Below are positions 25,474 to 34,904 of a stretch of DNA of 64,000 bases, piece after piece. Position numbers and translations under genes: made by a program. Numbering within the stretch: the first letter of the stretch is position 1; each line of letters opens with the position of its first letter. Source of the DNA: Chryseobacterium polytrichastri (lineage in GTDB: Bacteria; Bacteroidota; Bacteroidia; Flavobacteriales; Weeksellaceae); assembly GCF_900142445.1 (NCBI RefSeq), contig NZ_FRAV01000018.1, positions 1-64,000 on the forward strand, read 5' to 3'. Below the pieces are notes generated by a model. That model saw nothing but the letters and a program-made list of their open reading frames with translations, searched no databases and was not told where the DNA came from.

Positions 25474-26832
25474 ATGAGTAAAAAACTTTTACTTAAGGAC
25501 GCACACATAGAAGGTATTCGCTACTTTGAAACTTACCGTAAACAGGGAGGTTATACAGCAGCTGAAAAAGCCTTGAAAATGACACCTGAGGAAATCTTGG
25601 AAGAAGTAAAAACTTCCGGACTTCGTGGACGTGGTGGAGCAGGATTCCCAACAGGAATGAAGTGGAGCTTTTTGGCAAAACCGGAAGGCGTACCAAGACA
25701 CTTGGTAGTAAATGCTGATGAATCTGAACCGGGAACGTTCAAAGACAGATATTTGATGGAATATCTTCCTCATTTATTGATCGAAGGAATGTTGATTTCA
25801 TCTTTTGTTTTAGGTTCAAATGTTTCTTATATCTACATCCGTGGAGAATATTCTTGGATTCCTGATATTTTAGAAGAAGCCATTGAAGAAGCTAAAGCTG
25901 CAGGATTTTTAGGTAAAAACATCTTAGGAACTGGTTTCGATTGTGAAATTTATGTTCAAAGAGGTGGTGGAGCTTATATCTGTGGTGAAGAAACAGCATT
26001 GCTTGAATCTCTTGAAGGTAAAAGAGGAAACCCAAGACTAAAACCACCATTCCCTGCTGTAAAAGGACTTTGGGAAAGACCAACGGTTGTAAATAACGTT
26101 GAATCTATTGCGGCAATTGTTCCTATCATTGATATTACAGGAGCTGAATACGCTAAAATTGGAGTTGGAAGATCTACAGGTACAAAATTAATTTCTGCTT
26201 GTGGAAATATTAATAAGCCAGGAGTTTATGAAATCGATATGACCATTACGGTTGAAGAATTCATTTACTCTGATGAATATTGTGGTGGTATTGCCAACGG
26301 TAAAAAGCTAAAAGCTTGTATTCCGGGAGGTAGTTCAGTGCCAATTGTTCCGGCTAATCTATTATTAAGAACCGTAAACGGAGAACCAAGATACATGAAC
26401 TACGAGTCATTAGCTGATGGTGGATTTGCTACCGGAACAATGATGGGTTCAGGAGGTTTCATTGTTTTAGATGAAGACCAGTGTATCGTAGAACATACCA
26501 TGACGTTGGCGAGATTTTATCACCATGAAAGTTGTGGACAATGTACACCTTGCCGTGAAGGAACGGGGTGGATGCATAAAATTTTAAAGAAAATTGAGAA
26601 AGGAGAAGGAAAAATGGAGGATATTGATCTACTTTGGGATATCCAGAGAAAAATCGAAGGAAATACCATTTGTCCTCTAGGTGATGCAGCAGCTTGGCCT
26701 GTTGCAGCAGCAATTCGTCACTTTAGAGACGAGTTTGAATGGCACGTGAAAAATCCGGAATTGTCTCAGACACAAAATTACGGGCTGGCAAATTATGCAG
26801 ATCCAATTCCTGCTGTTGAAAAAAATGCTTAG
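25474..26832 (+). CDS. nuoF: NADH-quinone oxidoreductase subunit F
   Basis: The 452-residue catalytic subunit binds NADH, FMN and cluster N3. The FMN and NADH sites are seen in GLRGRGGAGFPTGMKWSF, ADESEPGTFKDR and GAYICGEETALLESLEG. The [4Fe-4S] ligands are in ESCGQCTPCREG with a fourth Cys in GNTICPLGDAAAW. The spacer before it carries AAAGCAT six bases from the ATG and a degenerate GAGCTTGTTGAAG repeat. An outer-membrane-like gene follows after 5 bp, in place of the expected nuoG. Confidence 0.97.
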   Translation: MSKKLLLKDAHIEGIRYFETYRKQGGYTAAEKALKMTPEEILEEVKTSGLRGRGGAGFPTGMKWSFLAKPEGVPRHLVVNADESEPGTFKDRYLMEYLPHLLIEGMLISSFVLGSNVSYIYIRGEYSWIPDILEEAIEEAKAAGFLGKNILGTGFDCEIYVQRGGGAYICGEETALLESLEGKRGNPRLKPPFPAVKGLWERPTVVNNVESIAAIVPIIDITGAEYAKIGVGRSTGTKLISACGNINKPGVYEIDMTITVEEFIYSDEYCGGIANGKKLKACIPGGSSVPIVPANLLLRTVNGEPRYMNYESLADGGFATGTMMGSGGFIVLDEDQCIVEHTMTLARFYHHESCGQCTPCREGTGWMHKILKKIEKGEGKMEDIDLLWDIQRKIEGNTICPLGDAAAWPVAAAIRHFRDEFEWHVKNPELSQTQNYGLANYADPIPAVEKNA

Positions 26833-26837
26833 TTAAA

Positions 26838-27773
26838 ATGAAGAAGTTATTAGTTGTTGGTTTAATGATGTCGAATTTTGTTTTTGGACAAAGAGCTAAA
26901 AATGACACTTTACCTAGAGAAATGTCTTTTGAAGAAGCTGTAAAAGATATTGCTACAGGTACACCTAAAAAGATTAAGGTAGAAGCTACTCCTTATAAAG
27001 CTGAAAAGAAAGAAAAACCTTTACCATTAAGCAAGAAAGGTCAAATGTTTGTTTTCTTTGGATGGAACAGATCTGCTTATAGTAATTCTGATATCCATTT
27101 TACAGGTAACGGTTATGATTTTCAGTTGAATAATGTATCTGCTCAGGACAGACCTACAAAATTTGGAATAGTATATGTAAATCCGGCGTGGTTTACAGTA
27201 GTACAGTATAATTTCAGAGCCGGTTACTTTATTAAAGATAACTTAGCTCTTGTTTTAGGGATAGATCATATGAAATATGTGATGGATCAGAAGCAGACTG
27301 TAGATTTCAAAGGTCACATTTCAGACCCTAAATATGCAGGAATGGTACAGAACGGACAGGTGAATTTAGCAGATGAACAGTTTCTTACCTTTGAACATAC
27401 AGATGGATTAAATTATGAAAATTTAGGTCTTGAGAAATACCAAAACCTAATTCATAAGAAAAATATAGATTTAGTATGGTCTTACGGAGCAGGAATCGGA
27501 GTAATGTTTCCTAAAAGCAATGTAAAACTTTTTGGAAATGAAAGAAGTGACCGTTTTCACGTTGCAGGTATGGGAACCGATATCAGATCCAGTCTTAACT
27601 TAGTTTTCTGGAAAAACTGGATGCTAAGACTAGAAGGAAAAGCAGGATATATTAATATGTGGGATATTAAAACCACATTAAATAATAAACCTGACAAGGC
27701 TAGACAAGACTTTGTTTTCGGACAGATTCTTGCGGGAGTCGGATATACATTTAACACGAAGAAGTATAATTAA
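26838..27773 (+). CDS. Putative outer-membrane beta-barrel protein inserted in the nuo operon
   Basis: The 311-residue protein begins with a short signal peptide (MKKLLVVGLMMSNFVFGQ) and a charged linker (about 20-60). The remainder alternates aromatic and polar residues as beta-strands (MFVFFGWNRSAYSNSDIHF, FTVVQYNFRAGYFIKDNLAL, LRLEGKAGYINMWDIKT) and ends near GVGYTFNTKKYN, as in outer-membrane barrels. I do not recognise a family and it is not a complex I subunit. It starts 5 bp after nuoF and must be co-transcribed with the complex. Why an envelope protein is locked into this operon is unknown. Confidence 0.75.
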   Translation: MKKLLVVGLMMSNFVFGQRAKNDTLPREMSFEEAVKDIATGTPKKIKVEATPYKAEKKEKPLPLSKKGQMFVFFGWNRSAYSNSDIHFTGNGYDFQLNNVSAQDRPTKFGIVYVNPAWFTVVQYNFRAGYFIKDNLALVLGIDHMKYVMDQKQTVDFKGHISDPKYAGMVQNGQVNLADEQFLTFEHTDGLNYENLGLEKYQNLIHKKNIDLVWSYGAGIGVMFPKSNVKLFGNERSDRFHVAGMGTDIRSSLNLVFWKNWMLRLEGKAGYINMWDIKTTLNNKPDKARQDFVFGQILAGVGYTFNTKKYN

Positions 27774-27816
27774 AATATAGCTTAACGCCTTAAAAGCATA
27801 AGCGAAAGCATAGAAT

Positions 27817-28815
27817 ATGAGCGAAGAGGTTAAAAAATTCACAATAACTATAGACGGACAGACTACTGAAGTCTTGCCTGGTACTTCTATTCTGGAAGCA
27901 GCAAGACAAATCGGTGGAAAATCTGTACCTCCTGCAATGTGCTATTACAGCAAATTGGAAACCAGTGGAGGAAGATGTAGAACTTGCTTAGTAGAAGTTT
28001 CGAAAGGATCAGAAGCAGATCCCCGTCCTATGCCAAAATTAGTTGCAAGTTGTAGAACTAACGTAATGGATGGTATGGAAGTTAAAAATCTTTCTTCTGA
28101 AAAAGCTCAGGAAGGAAGAAAGGCGGTTACCGAATTTTTATTAGTAAATCACCCACTAGACTGTCCTGTTTGTGATCAGGCTGGTGAATGTCATCTTCAG
28201 GATCTTGGGTATGAGCACGGAAATCTTCAGACAAGAACTGAGTTTGAAAGAAATACATACGAAGCAGATGATCTTGGTCCGAACATTAAGTTGAATATGA
28301 ACCGTTGTATTCTTTGCGCAAGATGCGTATTGACAGCAAATCAACTAACAGATTCAAGAGAGCACGGAATTCTTTTCAGAGGAGATCACGCAGAAATTTC
28401 TACCTATTTAAATAAAGCTTTAGATAATGACTACATCGGAAATATTATCGATGTTTGTCCTGTTGGAGCATTAACAGACAGAACTTCCCGTTTTGCAAGC
28501 AGAGTTTGGTTCACAAAACCAATGAATGCTACTTGTAAATGTGGTAAATGTTCAGGAAAAGCTGTTGTTTGGATGAAAGGTGACGAAATTGTAAGAGTTA
28601 CTGCCAGAAAAGATCAGTGGGGAGAAGTTGAAGAATTCATCTGTGATACATGTCGTTTCGAAAGAAAAGAACTTTCAGATTGGAATATTGAAGGTCCTAG
28701 ACATATCGACAGACATTCTGTTATTTCATTGAATCACTATGAAAAGCCTAAGGATGAGCTAAGAGTTTTAGACAATCCAATGGCTAAGGAAATCAGTGAA
28801 AAAGACGAAAAATAA
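27817..28815 (+). CDS. nuoG: NADH-quinone oxidoreductase subunit G, short form
   Basis: The 332-residue subunit keeps the iron-sulfur portion of NuoG. The N1b ferredoxin domain has its cysteines in AMCYYSKLETSGGRCRTC and ASCRT. HPLDCPVCDQAGECHLQD has the His/Cys ligands of its cluster, and CILCARC with CPVGAL carries the next one. A remnant of the molybdopterin Fe4S4 domain follows (CKCGKC and CDTCRF). The large molybdopterin-like domain of typical NuoG (total often 700-900 residues) is absent. The reading frame ends cleanly, with no continuation in other frames, so this looks like a genuine short form rather than a frameshift. Confidence 0.93.
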   Translation: MSEEVKKFTITIDGQTTEVLPGTSILEAARQIGGKSVPPAMCYYSKLETSGGRCRTCLVEVSKGSEADPRPMPKLVASCRTNVMDGMEVKNLSSEKAQEGRKAVTEFLLVNHPLDCPVCDQAGECHLQDLGYEHGNLQTRTEFERNTYEADDLGPNIKLNMNRCILCARCVLTANQLTDSREHGILFRGDHAEISTYLNKALDNDYIGNIIDVCPVGALTDRTSRFASRVWFTKPMNATCKCGKCSGKAVVWMKGDEIVRVTARKDQWGEVEEFICDTCRFERKELSDWNIEGPRHIDRHSVISLNHYEKPKDELRVLDNPMAKEISEKDEK

Positions 28816-28827
28816 TTTTAATCTTTA

Positions 28828-28893
28828 AGACATGAGATTTCAGACATTAGACAACAGATTTAAAATCTGACATCTGACATCTAGTATCTAAAT
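28828..28893 (+). repeat. Mirrored AGA/TCT heptad array in the nuoG-nuoH spacer
   Basis: AGA recurs exactly every 7 bp at 28828, 28835, 28842, 28849 and 28856. TCT then recurs every 7 bp at 28866, 28873, 28880 and 28887. Folding places each AGA opposite a TCT in a long imperfect hairpin with its loop near 28859-28865. Confidence 0.85.
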
Positions 28894-28902
28894 AAATAAA
28901 AA

Positions 28903-29964
28903 ATGGATTTACTTACATTTAAACTTATACTTGTACTTGCGCTTTTCTTGTTATCATTAACGATAGCAGCCTACTCTACTTGGGCAGAAAGAAAAGTTGC
29001 TTCTATTATGCAAGACAGAATTGGTCCCAACAGAGCCGGACCTTTCGGATTACTACAGCCTCTTGCAGATGGTGGAAAGTTTTTCTTTAAAGAAGATTTT
29101 ACGCCTGCCAATGCAGAGAGATTCCTATTTGTATTAGGACCGGCTTTGGTAATGTTTATTTCATTAATCACAGGAGCGGTTATTCCTTGGGGTAAAAGTT
29201 TAAATATTGGAGGTACTTCTTTTGATCTACAGGTTGCTAACATTGATGTTGGTGTACTGTTTATCATCGGAATGGCTTCTATTGGCGTTTATGGAATCAT
29301 GATCGGAGGTTGGGCTTCGAATAACAAATATTCATTATTAGGTGCCATCCGTGCTTCGTCTCAGATGATTTCTTATGAATTGGCAATGGGACTTGCTTTA
29401 CTTTCTATCATTATGATGACAGGAAGTTTAGATCTAAAAGTAATTACTGAAAGCCAAACTACAGGAAAACTTTGGGGATTGTTTCACATTGATGGTATGA
29501 ACTGGAATATTTTCTACCAACCAATTGCCTTCCTAGTATTCTTCGTAGCTGCTTTGGCAGAAACCAACAGACACCCTTTCGATTTACCGGAATGTGAATC
29601 TGAATTGGTAACAGGATATTCTACAGAATACTCATCAATGAAATTAGGATTATACATGTTCGGTGAATATGTGAATATGTTTATTTCAAATGCTTTCATG
29701 GTAGTTCTTTTCTTCGGAGGGTATAACTATCCTGGAATTGAATGGGTAACTCAACACTGGGGTGAGAACACTGCAGGAATCTTGAGTGTTGTAGCATTTT
29801 TATCTAAAACAGTGATCGGAATCTTGATCTTTATGTGGATCAGATGGACGCTTCCTAGATTTAGATATGACCAATTAATGCACCTAGGTTGGAAAACATT
29901 AATTCCAATGGCATTGGTGAACTTAATTATTACAGGTGCTGTAATTTTAGCATTTGCAAACTAA
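28903..29964 (+). CDS. nuoH: NADH-quinone oxidoreductase subunit H
   Basis: This 353-residue polytopic subunit links quinone chemistry to the membrane arm. Conserved elements are AERKVASIMQDRIGPNRAGPFGLLQPLADG, FDLPECESELVTGYSTEYSS (an acidic quinone-channel loop) and eight or so transmembrane helices. The length is normal. The nuoG-nuoH spacer carries the mirrored heptad array. Confidence 0.97.
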   Translation: MDLLTFKLILVLALFLLSLTIAAYSTWAERKVASIMQDRIGPNRAGPFGLLQPLADGGKFFFKEDFTPANAERFLFVLGPALVMFISLITGAVIPWGKSLNIGGTSFDLQVANIDVGVLFIIGMASIGVYGIMIGGWASNNKYSLLGAIRASSQMISYELAMGLALLSIIMMTGSLDLKVITESQTTGKLWGLFHIDGMNWNIFYQPIAFLVFFVAALAETNRHPFDLPECESELVTGYSTEYSSMKLGLYMFGEYVNMFISNAFMVVLFFGGYNYPGIEWVTQHWGENTAGILSVVAFLSKTVIGILIFMWIRWTLPRFRYDQLMHLGWKTLIPMALVNLIITGAVILAFAN

Positions 29965-30026
29965 GAAATAGATAAGAATATATTTTTAACGCTGAATAAA
30001 AATTCGGCCTAAAAAAAATAAAATAA

Positions 30027-30584
30027 ATGAAACTTACTAACAGATCAAAAGTTGTTTCTAACAAAGAAATGACCCTTGCTGAGAAAATCTACCTCCCGGC
30101 GATTTTCAAAGGTATGGGGATTACATTTAAGCATGCTGTAAGAACCGTTATGAAAGGTGCTCCTGCAGTTTATTCGTATCCTGAAGTACAGAAGCCGAGA
30201 ACTACTATCTGGAGAGGTCAGCACGTTTTGAAAAGAGACGAGGAAGGCAGAGAAAGATGTACAGCTTGTGGACTTTGTGCGGTTGCATGCCCTGCAGAAG
30301 CAATTACAATGACTGCTGCTGAAAGAACTAAAGAAGAAAAAGGCCTTTACAGAGAAGAGAAATATGCCTCAGTATATGAAATCAATATGCTAAGATGTAT
30401 TTTCTGCGGTATGTGTGAAGAAGCTTGTCCGAAATCTGCAATCTATCTTACAGACAGATTGGTAGACGTGGAAACCAACAGAGGTTCTTTCATCTACGGA
30501 AAGGAAAAGTTAGTCGAAAAAATAAATGAAAGGATTGATATCACTACAAGACAATCCGAGAAACAAAAAAATGCGGTAAAATAA
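30027..30584 (+). CDS. nuoI: NADH-quinone oxidoreductase subunit I
   Basis: The 185-residue peripheral subunit binds two [4Fe-4S] clusters (N6a and N6b) through CTACGLCAVACPAEA and CIFCGMCEEACPKSA. These carry electrons from NuoG to NuoB. Its stop codon overlaps the nuoJ start (TAATG), indicating translational coupling. Confidence 0.97.
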   Translation: MKLTNRSKVVSNKEMTLAEKIYLPAIFKGMGITFKHAVRTVMKGAPAVYSYPEVQKPRTTIWRGQHVLKRDEEGRERCTACGLCAVACPAEAITMTAAERTKEEKGLYREEKYASVYEINMLRCIFCGMCEEACPKSAIYLTDRLVDVETNRGSFIYGKEKLVEKINERIDITTRQSEKQKNAVK

Positions 30585-31081
30585 TGGATCAGTTTTTATT
30601 TTTCTTGGTGGCGTTTTTAGCAGTGGCTAGTGCAGTGTATTTTGTATTTGCAAGAAATCCTTTATATGCTATTTTGTCATTAATTGTCACGATGTTTTCC
30701 ATTGCAGGAATGTACATTCTTTTGAATGCACAGTTCTTAGCAATTATTCAGATTATAGTATATGCCGGAGCAATCATGGTATTATTCCTTTATATACTGA
30801 TGATGCTTAACCTTAATAAAGAAGACGAAAGTAAGAAGAGCAATACTTTAAAATTTATTGGTGTTTTTACAGCAGGTCTTTTATTAATTGGAGTTTTAGG
30901 CGTATTTAGAGGAGTACAAGACAAACACATTGTTGCAGATAATGTAGACAAAGGGGTTGGTCTTACTAAAAATCTGGGTAGACTTTTGTTTAACGAATAT
31001 GTTTTGCCGTTTGAGCTTGCCTCGATTCTTATTTTAGCAGGTATTGTAGGTGCGGTATTAATCGGTAAAAAAGATTTATAA
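30584..31081 (+). CDS. nuoJ: NADH-quinone oxidoreductase subunit J
   Basis: The 165-residue membrane subunit has five predicted helices. The conserved helix-3 region is in QIIVYAGAIMVLFLYILMML, which contains the pi-bulge seen in this subunit. It follows nuoI with a 1-bp overlap and precedes nuoK by 4 bp. It forms part of the proton path next to NuoA, NuoH and NuoK. Confidence 0.96.
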   Translation: MDQFLFFLVAFLAVASAVYFVFARNPLYAILSLIVTMFSIAGMYILLNAQFLAIIQIIVYAGAIMVLFLYILMMLNLNKEDESKKSNTLKFIGVFTAGLLLIGVLGVFRGVQDKHIVADNVDKGVGLTKNLGRLLFNEYVLPFELASILILAGIVGAVLIGKKDL

Positions 31082-31085
31082 AATT

Positions 31086-31415
31086 ATGGGAGAAGTAAAT
31101 ACATTTATACAAAGCGTCCCTCTAGATTATTTCATAATTCTTTCTTCAGTATTGTTCTGTTTGGGAGTATTGGGAGTTTTGTTGAGAAAAAACGCTATTG
31201 TTATTTTGGGTTGTGTTGAGCTTATGCTGAATTCTACAAACCTTTTATTAGCTGCATTTTCAGCCTACAAAGGGAATGGCGACGGACAACTTTTAGTTTT
31301 CTTCATTATGGTGGTGGCTGCTGCGGAAGTAGCAGTAGGTTTGGCAATTATTGCTATGCTATATAGAAATACCCGTTCTGTGGATGTAAGTATATTTAAT
31401 AAATTAAGAGGATAA
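31086..31415 (+). CDS. nuoK: NADH-quinone oxidoreductase subunit K
   Basis: The 109-residue Mrp-related subunit has three helices. The buried glutamates expected for proton transfer are visible in LGCVELMLNSTNLLLAAF and MVVAAAEVAVGLAII. The length is typical (about 100-110). nuoL starts two bases after its stop. Confidence 0.97.
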   Translation: MGEVNTFIQSVPLDYFIILSSVLFCLGVLGVLLRKNAIVILGCVELMLNSTNLLLAAFSAYKGNGDGQLLVFFIMVVAAAEVAVGLAIIAMLYRNTRSVDVSIFNKLRG

Positions 31416-31417
31416 GA

Positions 31418-33331
31418 ATGGAAAATTTAGTGTATGCAATAGTACTTTTACCACTTTTAGGTTTTCTTATTAACGGTTTATTCGGGAAAAATCTTCCAAA
31501 GATAGTTGTTGGAAGCTTGGCTACGATTGCTGTTTTCGGATCTTTCTGTATCGCAGTAAGCCTTTTCATGAATTTCGATTCTGAAAGTCAGCCTGTGATT
31601 GTAAAAGCTTTTGAATGGTTTAGAGTAAATGGAATTCAGATCAATTTTGGTTTCCAGATTGATCAATTATCATTAATGATGATTATGGTCATCACAGGAA
31701 TCGGATCTTTGATTCACCTGTACTCTATCGGATATATGAGTCATGATAAAGGTTTCTATAAGTTTTTTACTTATTTAAATCTATTTATCTTCTCAATGTT
31801 ATTATTAGTAATGGGAAGCAACTACCTGATCTTATTCATCGGATGGGAAGGTGTAGGATTGTGTTCTTATTTATTGATTGGGTTCTGGTATACCAACGAA
31901 GAATATGGTAAAGCAGCAAGAAAAGCTTTCATCATGAACAGAATTGGTGACTTAGCATTATTGATCGGTATCTTTATGATTGCTGCTCAAACCAATGCGG
32001 TAGATTACCTTACAGTAGCTCAAAACGCTGGGAAATTTGAATTAGACGGAACTGTAATTATCTTTATTACGGCGAGTTTATTTATCGGTGCAACTGGTAA
32101 ATCGGCTCAGGTTCCTTTATATACTTGGTTACCGGATGCGATGGCAGGACCAACTCCTGTATCAGCATTGATTCACGCAGCCACGATGGTTACGGCAGGT
32201 ATTTATTTAGTAGTAAGATCAAACTTCTTATTTACATTAGCGCCAACTGTTCAGGACGGAATCTTATTAATAGGATTCTTAACCGCTGCTTTAGCCGGTT
32301 TCTATGCTCTTCGTCAAAACGATATCAAAAAAGTATTGGCTTATTCTACAGTTTCACAACTTGGATTCATGTTCATCGCTTTAGGATTAGGAGCGTATAC
32401 AACAGCAATGTTCCACGTAATGACGCACGCTTTCTTCAAAGCATTGTTATTCTTAGGAGCAGGTTCTGTAATTCACGCCATGAGCAACGAACAGGATATG
32501 CGTTTCATGGGAGGTCTTAAAAAGTACATTCCTATTACGCACGCTACATTCCTTATCGGAACATTGGCAATTTCAGGATTCCCTTTATTATCGGGGATGA
32601 TTTCTAAAGACGAAATTTTAGTGGCTGCTTATGCTAAAAACCCTATTTACTGGGTAATGTTATTCATTTTAGCGGCAATCACTGCAACGTATATGTTCAG
32701 ACTGTATTATTTGACTTTCCACGGAGAGTTCAGAGGTACAGAAGATCAGAAACACCATTTACACGAAAGCCCGACAAGTATGACATTACCATTGATCGTC
32801 TTGGCTATTCTTTCTGTATTGGGTGGATTAATTAACCTTCCTCACTTTATCGGACATGGTCATTATGCTAAACTAATGGAATGGCTGAAACCTGTTCTTA
32901 CCGAGGAAAGTTTCAAACAAATGGAATCAACACTTTCAGGAGTTCCTTTTAATACTGAAATGATCCTTCTTGGAGCAACGGTATTAATGTTCTTCGCTGT
33001 TTGGTTTATTGTGAAAAATACTTATGTAAATAAGAAGAAAATGGCTCTTGCTGAAGAGAACTACACCGGATGGGAAAAGCTTTCTGCTAAAAAACTATAT
33101 GTAGACGAACTTTACAATGCATTAATTGTAAAAACTGTTGAAGGATTAGGACGTGGAGGAAAGATGTTTGATAAGGGAATACTAGATCGTTTCGTTGACT
33201 TTGTGGGCGAAGGCGCTGAAGACAGCGGTAGATCTATGAAACGTATCCAAAACGGAAACGTTGAGACATATATACTTATCATGTCTTTAGCTGTGGGAAT
33301 TATACTGATTGTTAACTTTATACTACAATAA
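31418..33331 (+). CDS. nuoL: NADH-quinone oxidoreductase subunit L
   Basis: The 637-residue antiporter-like subunit is the most distal proton pump of complex I. It has about 15 transmembrane helices plus the long lateral helix and C-terminal helix that distinguish NuoL from NuoM and NuoN. Key sites are visible in GWEGVGLCSYLLIGFWY (helix-5 Glu) and GKSAQVPLYTWLPDAMAGPTPVSALIHAATMV (helix-7 Lys and following His). The periplasmic stretch 440-500 is His-rich (HHLHES, HFIGHGHY). It is 2 bp from both neighbours. Confidence 0.97.
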   Translation: MENLVYAIVLLPLLGFLINGLFGKNLPKIVVGSLATIAVFGSFCIAVSLFMNFDSESQPVIVKAFEWFRVNGIQINFGFQIDQLSLMMIMVITGIGSLIHLYSIGYMSHDKGFYKFFTYLNLFIFSMLLLVMGSNYLILFIGWEGVGLCSYLLIGFWYTNEEYGKAARKAFIMNRIGDLALLIGIFMIAAQTNAVDYLTVAQNAGKFELDGTVIIFITASLFIGATGKSAQVPLYTWLPDAMAGPTPVSALIHAATMVTAGIYLVVRSNFLFTLAPTVQDGILLIGFLTAALAGFYALRQNDIKKVLAYSTVSQLGFMFIALGLGAYTTAMFHVMTHAFFKALLFLGAGSVIHAMSNEQDMRFMGGLKKYIPITHATFLIGTLAISGFPLLSGMISKDEILVAAYAKNPIYWVMLFILAAITATYMFRLYYLTFHGEFRGTEDQKHHLHESPTSMTLPLIVLAILSVLGGLINLPHFIGHGHYAKLMEWLKPVLTEESFKQMESTLSGVPFNTEMILLGATVLMFFAVWFIVKNTYVNKKKMALAEENYTGWEKLSAKKLYVDELYNALIVKTVEGLGRGGKMFDKGILDRFVDFVGEGAEDSGRSMKRIQNGNVETYILIMSLAVGIILIVNFILQ

Positions 33332-33333
33332 TA

Positions 33334-34827
33334 ATGTCTTGTTTATTATTAACATTATTGCTTTTACCTCTAGTAGGATCGGGACTGGTTTTTGCCTGGA
33401 AAGATAAATCCAGCAAATATTTAGCACTAGGAATTGCATTGGTTCAAATGCTTATTACGTTTTACATCGCTGCGGATTTCGATTTTAATCCTACCGTAGA
33501 CAGTGTATTACAGCACGAGATCAATTATCCTTGGTCACAATTTATTAAAAGCTCTCTTCATTTCGGGATTGACGGGATGAGCTTGCTGCTTTTATTATTG
33601 ACCAACATCTTAACGCCGATCATCATTTTATCTTCGTTTAATGAAAATGTGAGTTACAAAAACTCTTTCTATGGTTTGATCTTGCTTATGCAATTCGGAT
33701 TGGTAGGAGTTTTCACCTCTTTGGATGGTTTACTGTTCTACATTTTCTGGGAAGTAACTTTGATCCCAATTTGGTTTATTGCCGGACTTTGGGGACAGGA
33801 AAATAAAAGATTAGAATTCACTACGAAATTCTTTGTCTATACATTCGTTGGATCTTTATTCATGTTAGTAGGATTGATTTATGTTTACAATCATTCTGCA
33901 TCATTTGCATTAACAGATCTATACAATGCTTCACTTAACGAAACTCAACAGACTGTGGTCTTCTGGTTTATTTTCTTTGCTTTTGCAGTGAAATTACCGG
34001 TATTCCCTTTCCATACTTGGCAGCCTGATACCTATACCTACTCTCCTACTCAAGGATCGATGTTGTTATCTGGTATTATGCTAAAGATGGCAGTATATGG
34101 AGTTCTTCGTTACTTATTACCAATTACTCCAATTCCAATTGCAGGAATTTCAGGACAAATTGTAATCATTCTTGCGATTGTAGGAATTGTTCACGGAGCA
34201 TTAATTGCAATCATCCAGACGGATATGAAGAGAATCATTGCATACTCATCTTTCTCTCACGTTGGATTAATGGTAGCGGGTATCTTTGCTTCTGCAGTAG
34301 TTACTTTAAGAGGATCATTCAACATTGAAGGTGCTGAAGGAGCTTTAGTACAAACTTTTGCTCACGGTATTAACGTGGTAGGTTTATTCTACTGTTGTGA
34401 TATTTTATATAAGAGATTTAAATCAAGAGACATCAGACAAATGGGAGGTTTAGCGAAAGTGGCGCCGAAGTTTGCTGTATTATTCTTGATCATTGTATTA
34501 GGTTCAATGGGAGTTCCATTAACCAACGGATTCATCGGAGAATTTATCTTGTTGAAATCTGTATATGATTTTAACGGATTAGCAGCAGTAATCGCTGGTC
34601 TTACGGTAATTCTTTGTGCTGTTTACTTATTGAGATTCTACGGAAAAGCAATGTTCGGAGAAGGAAATGATGCCGTATTAAGCACAGCAAAAGATTTATC
34701 TGCAGTAGAGTTTTCTGTATTGGCAAGTATCGCAGTTTTTGTGATCTTACTGGGTATTTTCCCTCAACCGGTAATTACAATGGTAAGTAGCTCAGTGAAG
34801 TTTATCTACACAGCTATGGCTAATTAA
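33334..34827 (+). CDS. nuoM: NADH-quinone oxidoreductase subunit M
   Basis: The 497-residue antiporter-like subunit has the conserved helix-5 glutamate in FYIFWEVTLIPIWFI and the lysine helix in FAVKLPVFPFHTWQPDTYTYSPTQGSM, followed by KRIIAYSSFSHVG. It forms the second proton pump unit between NuoL and NuoN. A 99-bp spacer with TCT heptads separates it from nuoN. Confidence 0.97.
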   Translation: MSCLLLTLLLLPLVGSGLVFAWKDKSSKYLALGIALVQMLITFYIAADFDFNPTVDSVLQHEINYPWSQFIKSSLHFGIDGMSLLLLLLTNILTPIIILSSFNENVSYKNSFYGLILLMQFGLVGVFTSLDGLLFYIFWEVTLIPIWFIAGLWGQENKRLEFTTKFFVYTFVGSLFMLVGLIYVYNHSASFALTDLYNASLNETQQTVVFWFIFFAFAVKLPVFPFHTWQPDTYTYSPTQGSMLLSGIMLKMAVYGVLRYLLPITPIPIAGISGQIVIILAIVGIVHGALIAIIQTDMKRIIAYSSFSHVGLMVAGIFASAVVTLRGSFNIEGAEGALVQTFAHGINVVGLFYCCDILYKRFKSRDIRQMGGLAKVAPKFAVLFLIIVLGSMGVPLTNGFIGEFILLKSVYDFNGLAAVIAGLTVILCAVYLLRFYGKAMFGEGNDAVLSTAKDLSAVEFSVLASIAVFVILLGIFPQPVITMVSSSVKFIYTAMAN

Positions 34828-34904
34828 GAAATTAAAAGATTTAAAAATTAAAAAATTAAGAGAGAGTATGAAATTTAGAAGCTATTTTTATTCTAATGCT
34901 CAGT

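Noticed and set aside
27817..28815. NuoG shortened by frameshift
   Set aside because: No continuing homologous frame lies downstream before nuoH; the 88-bp spacer has repeats only.
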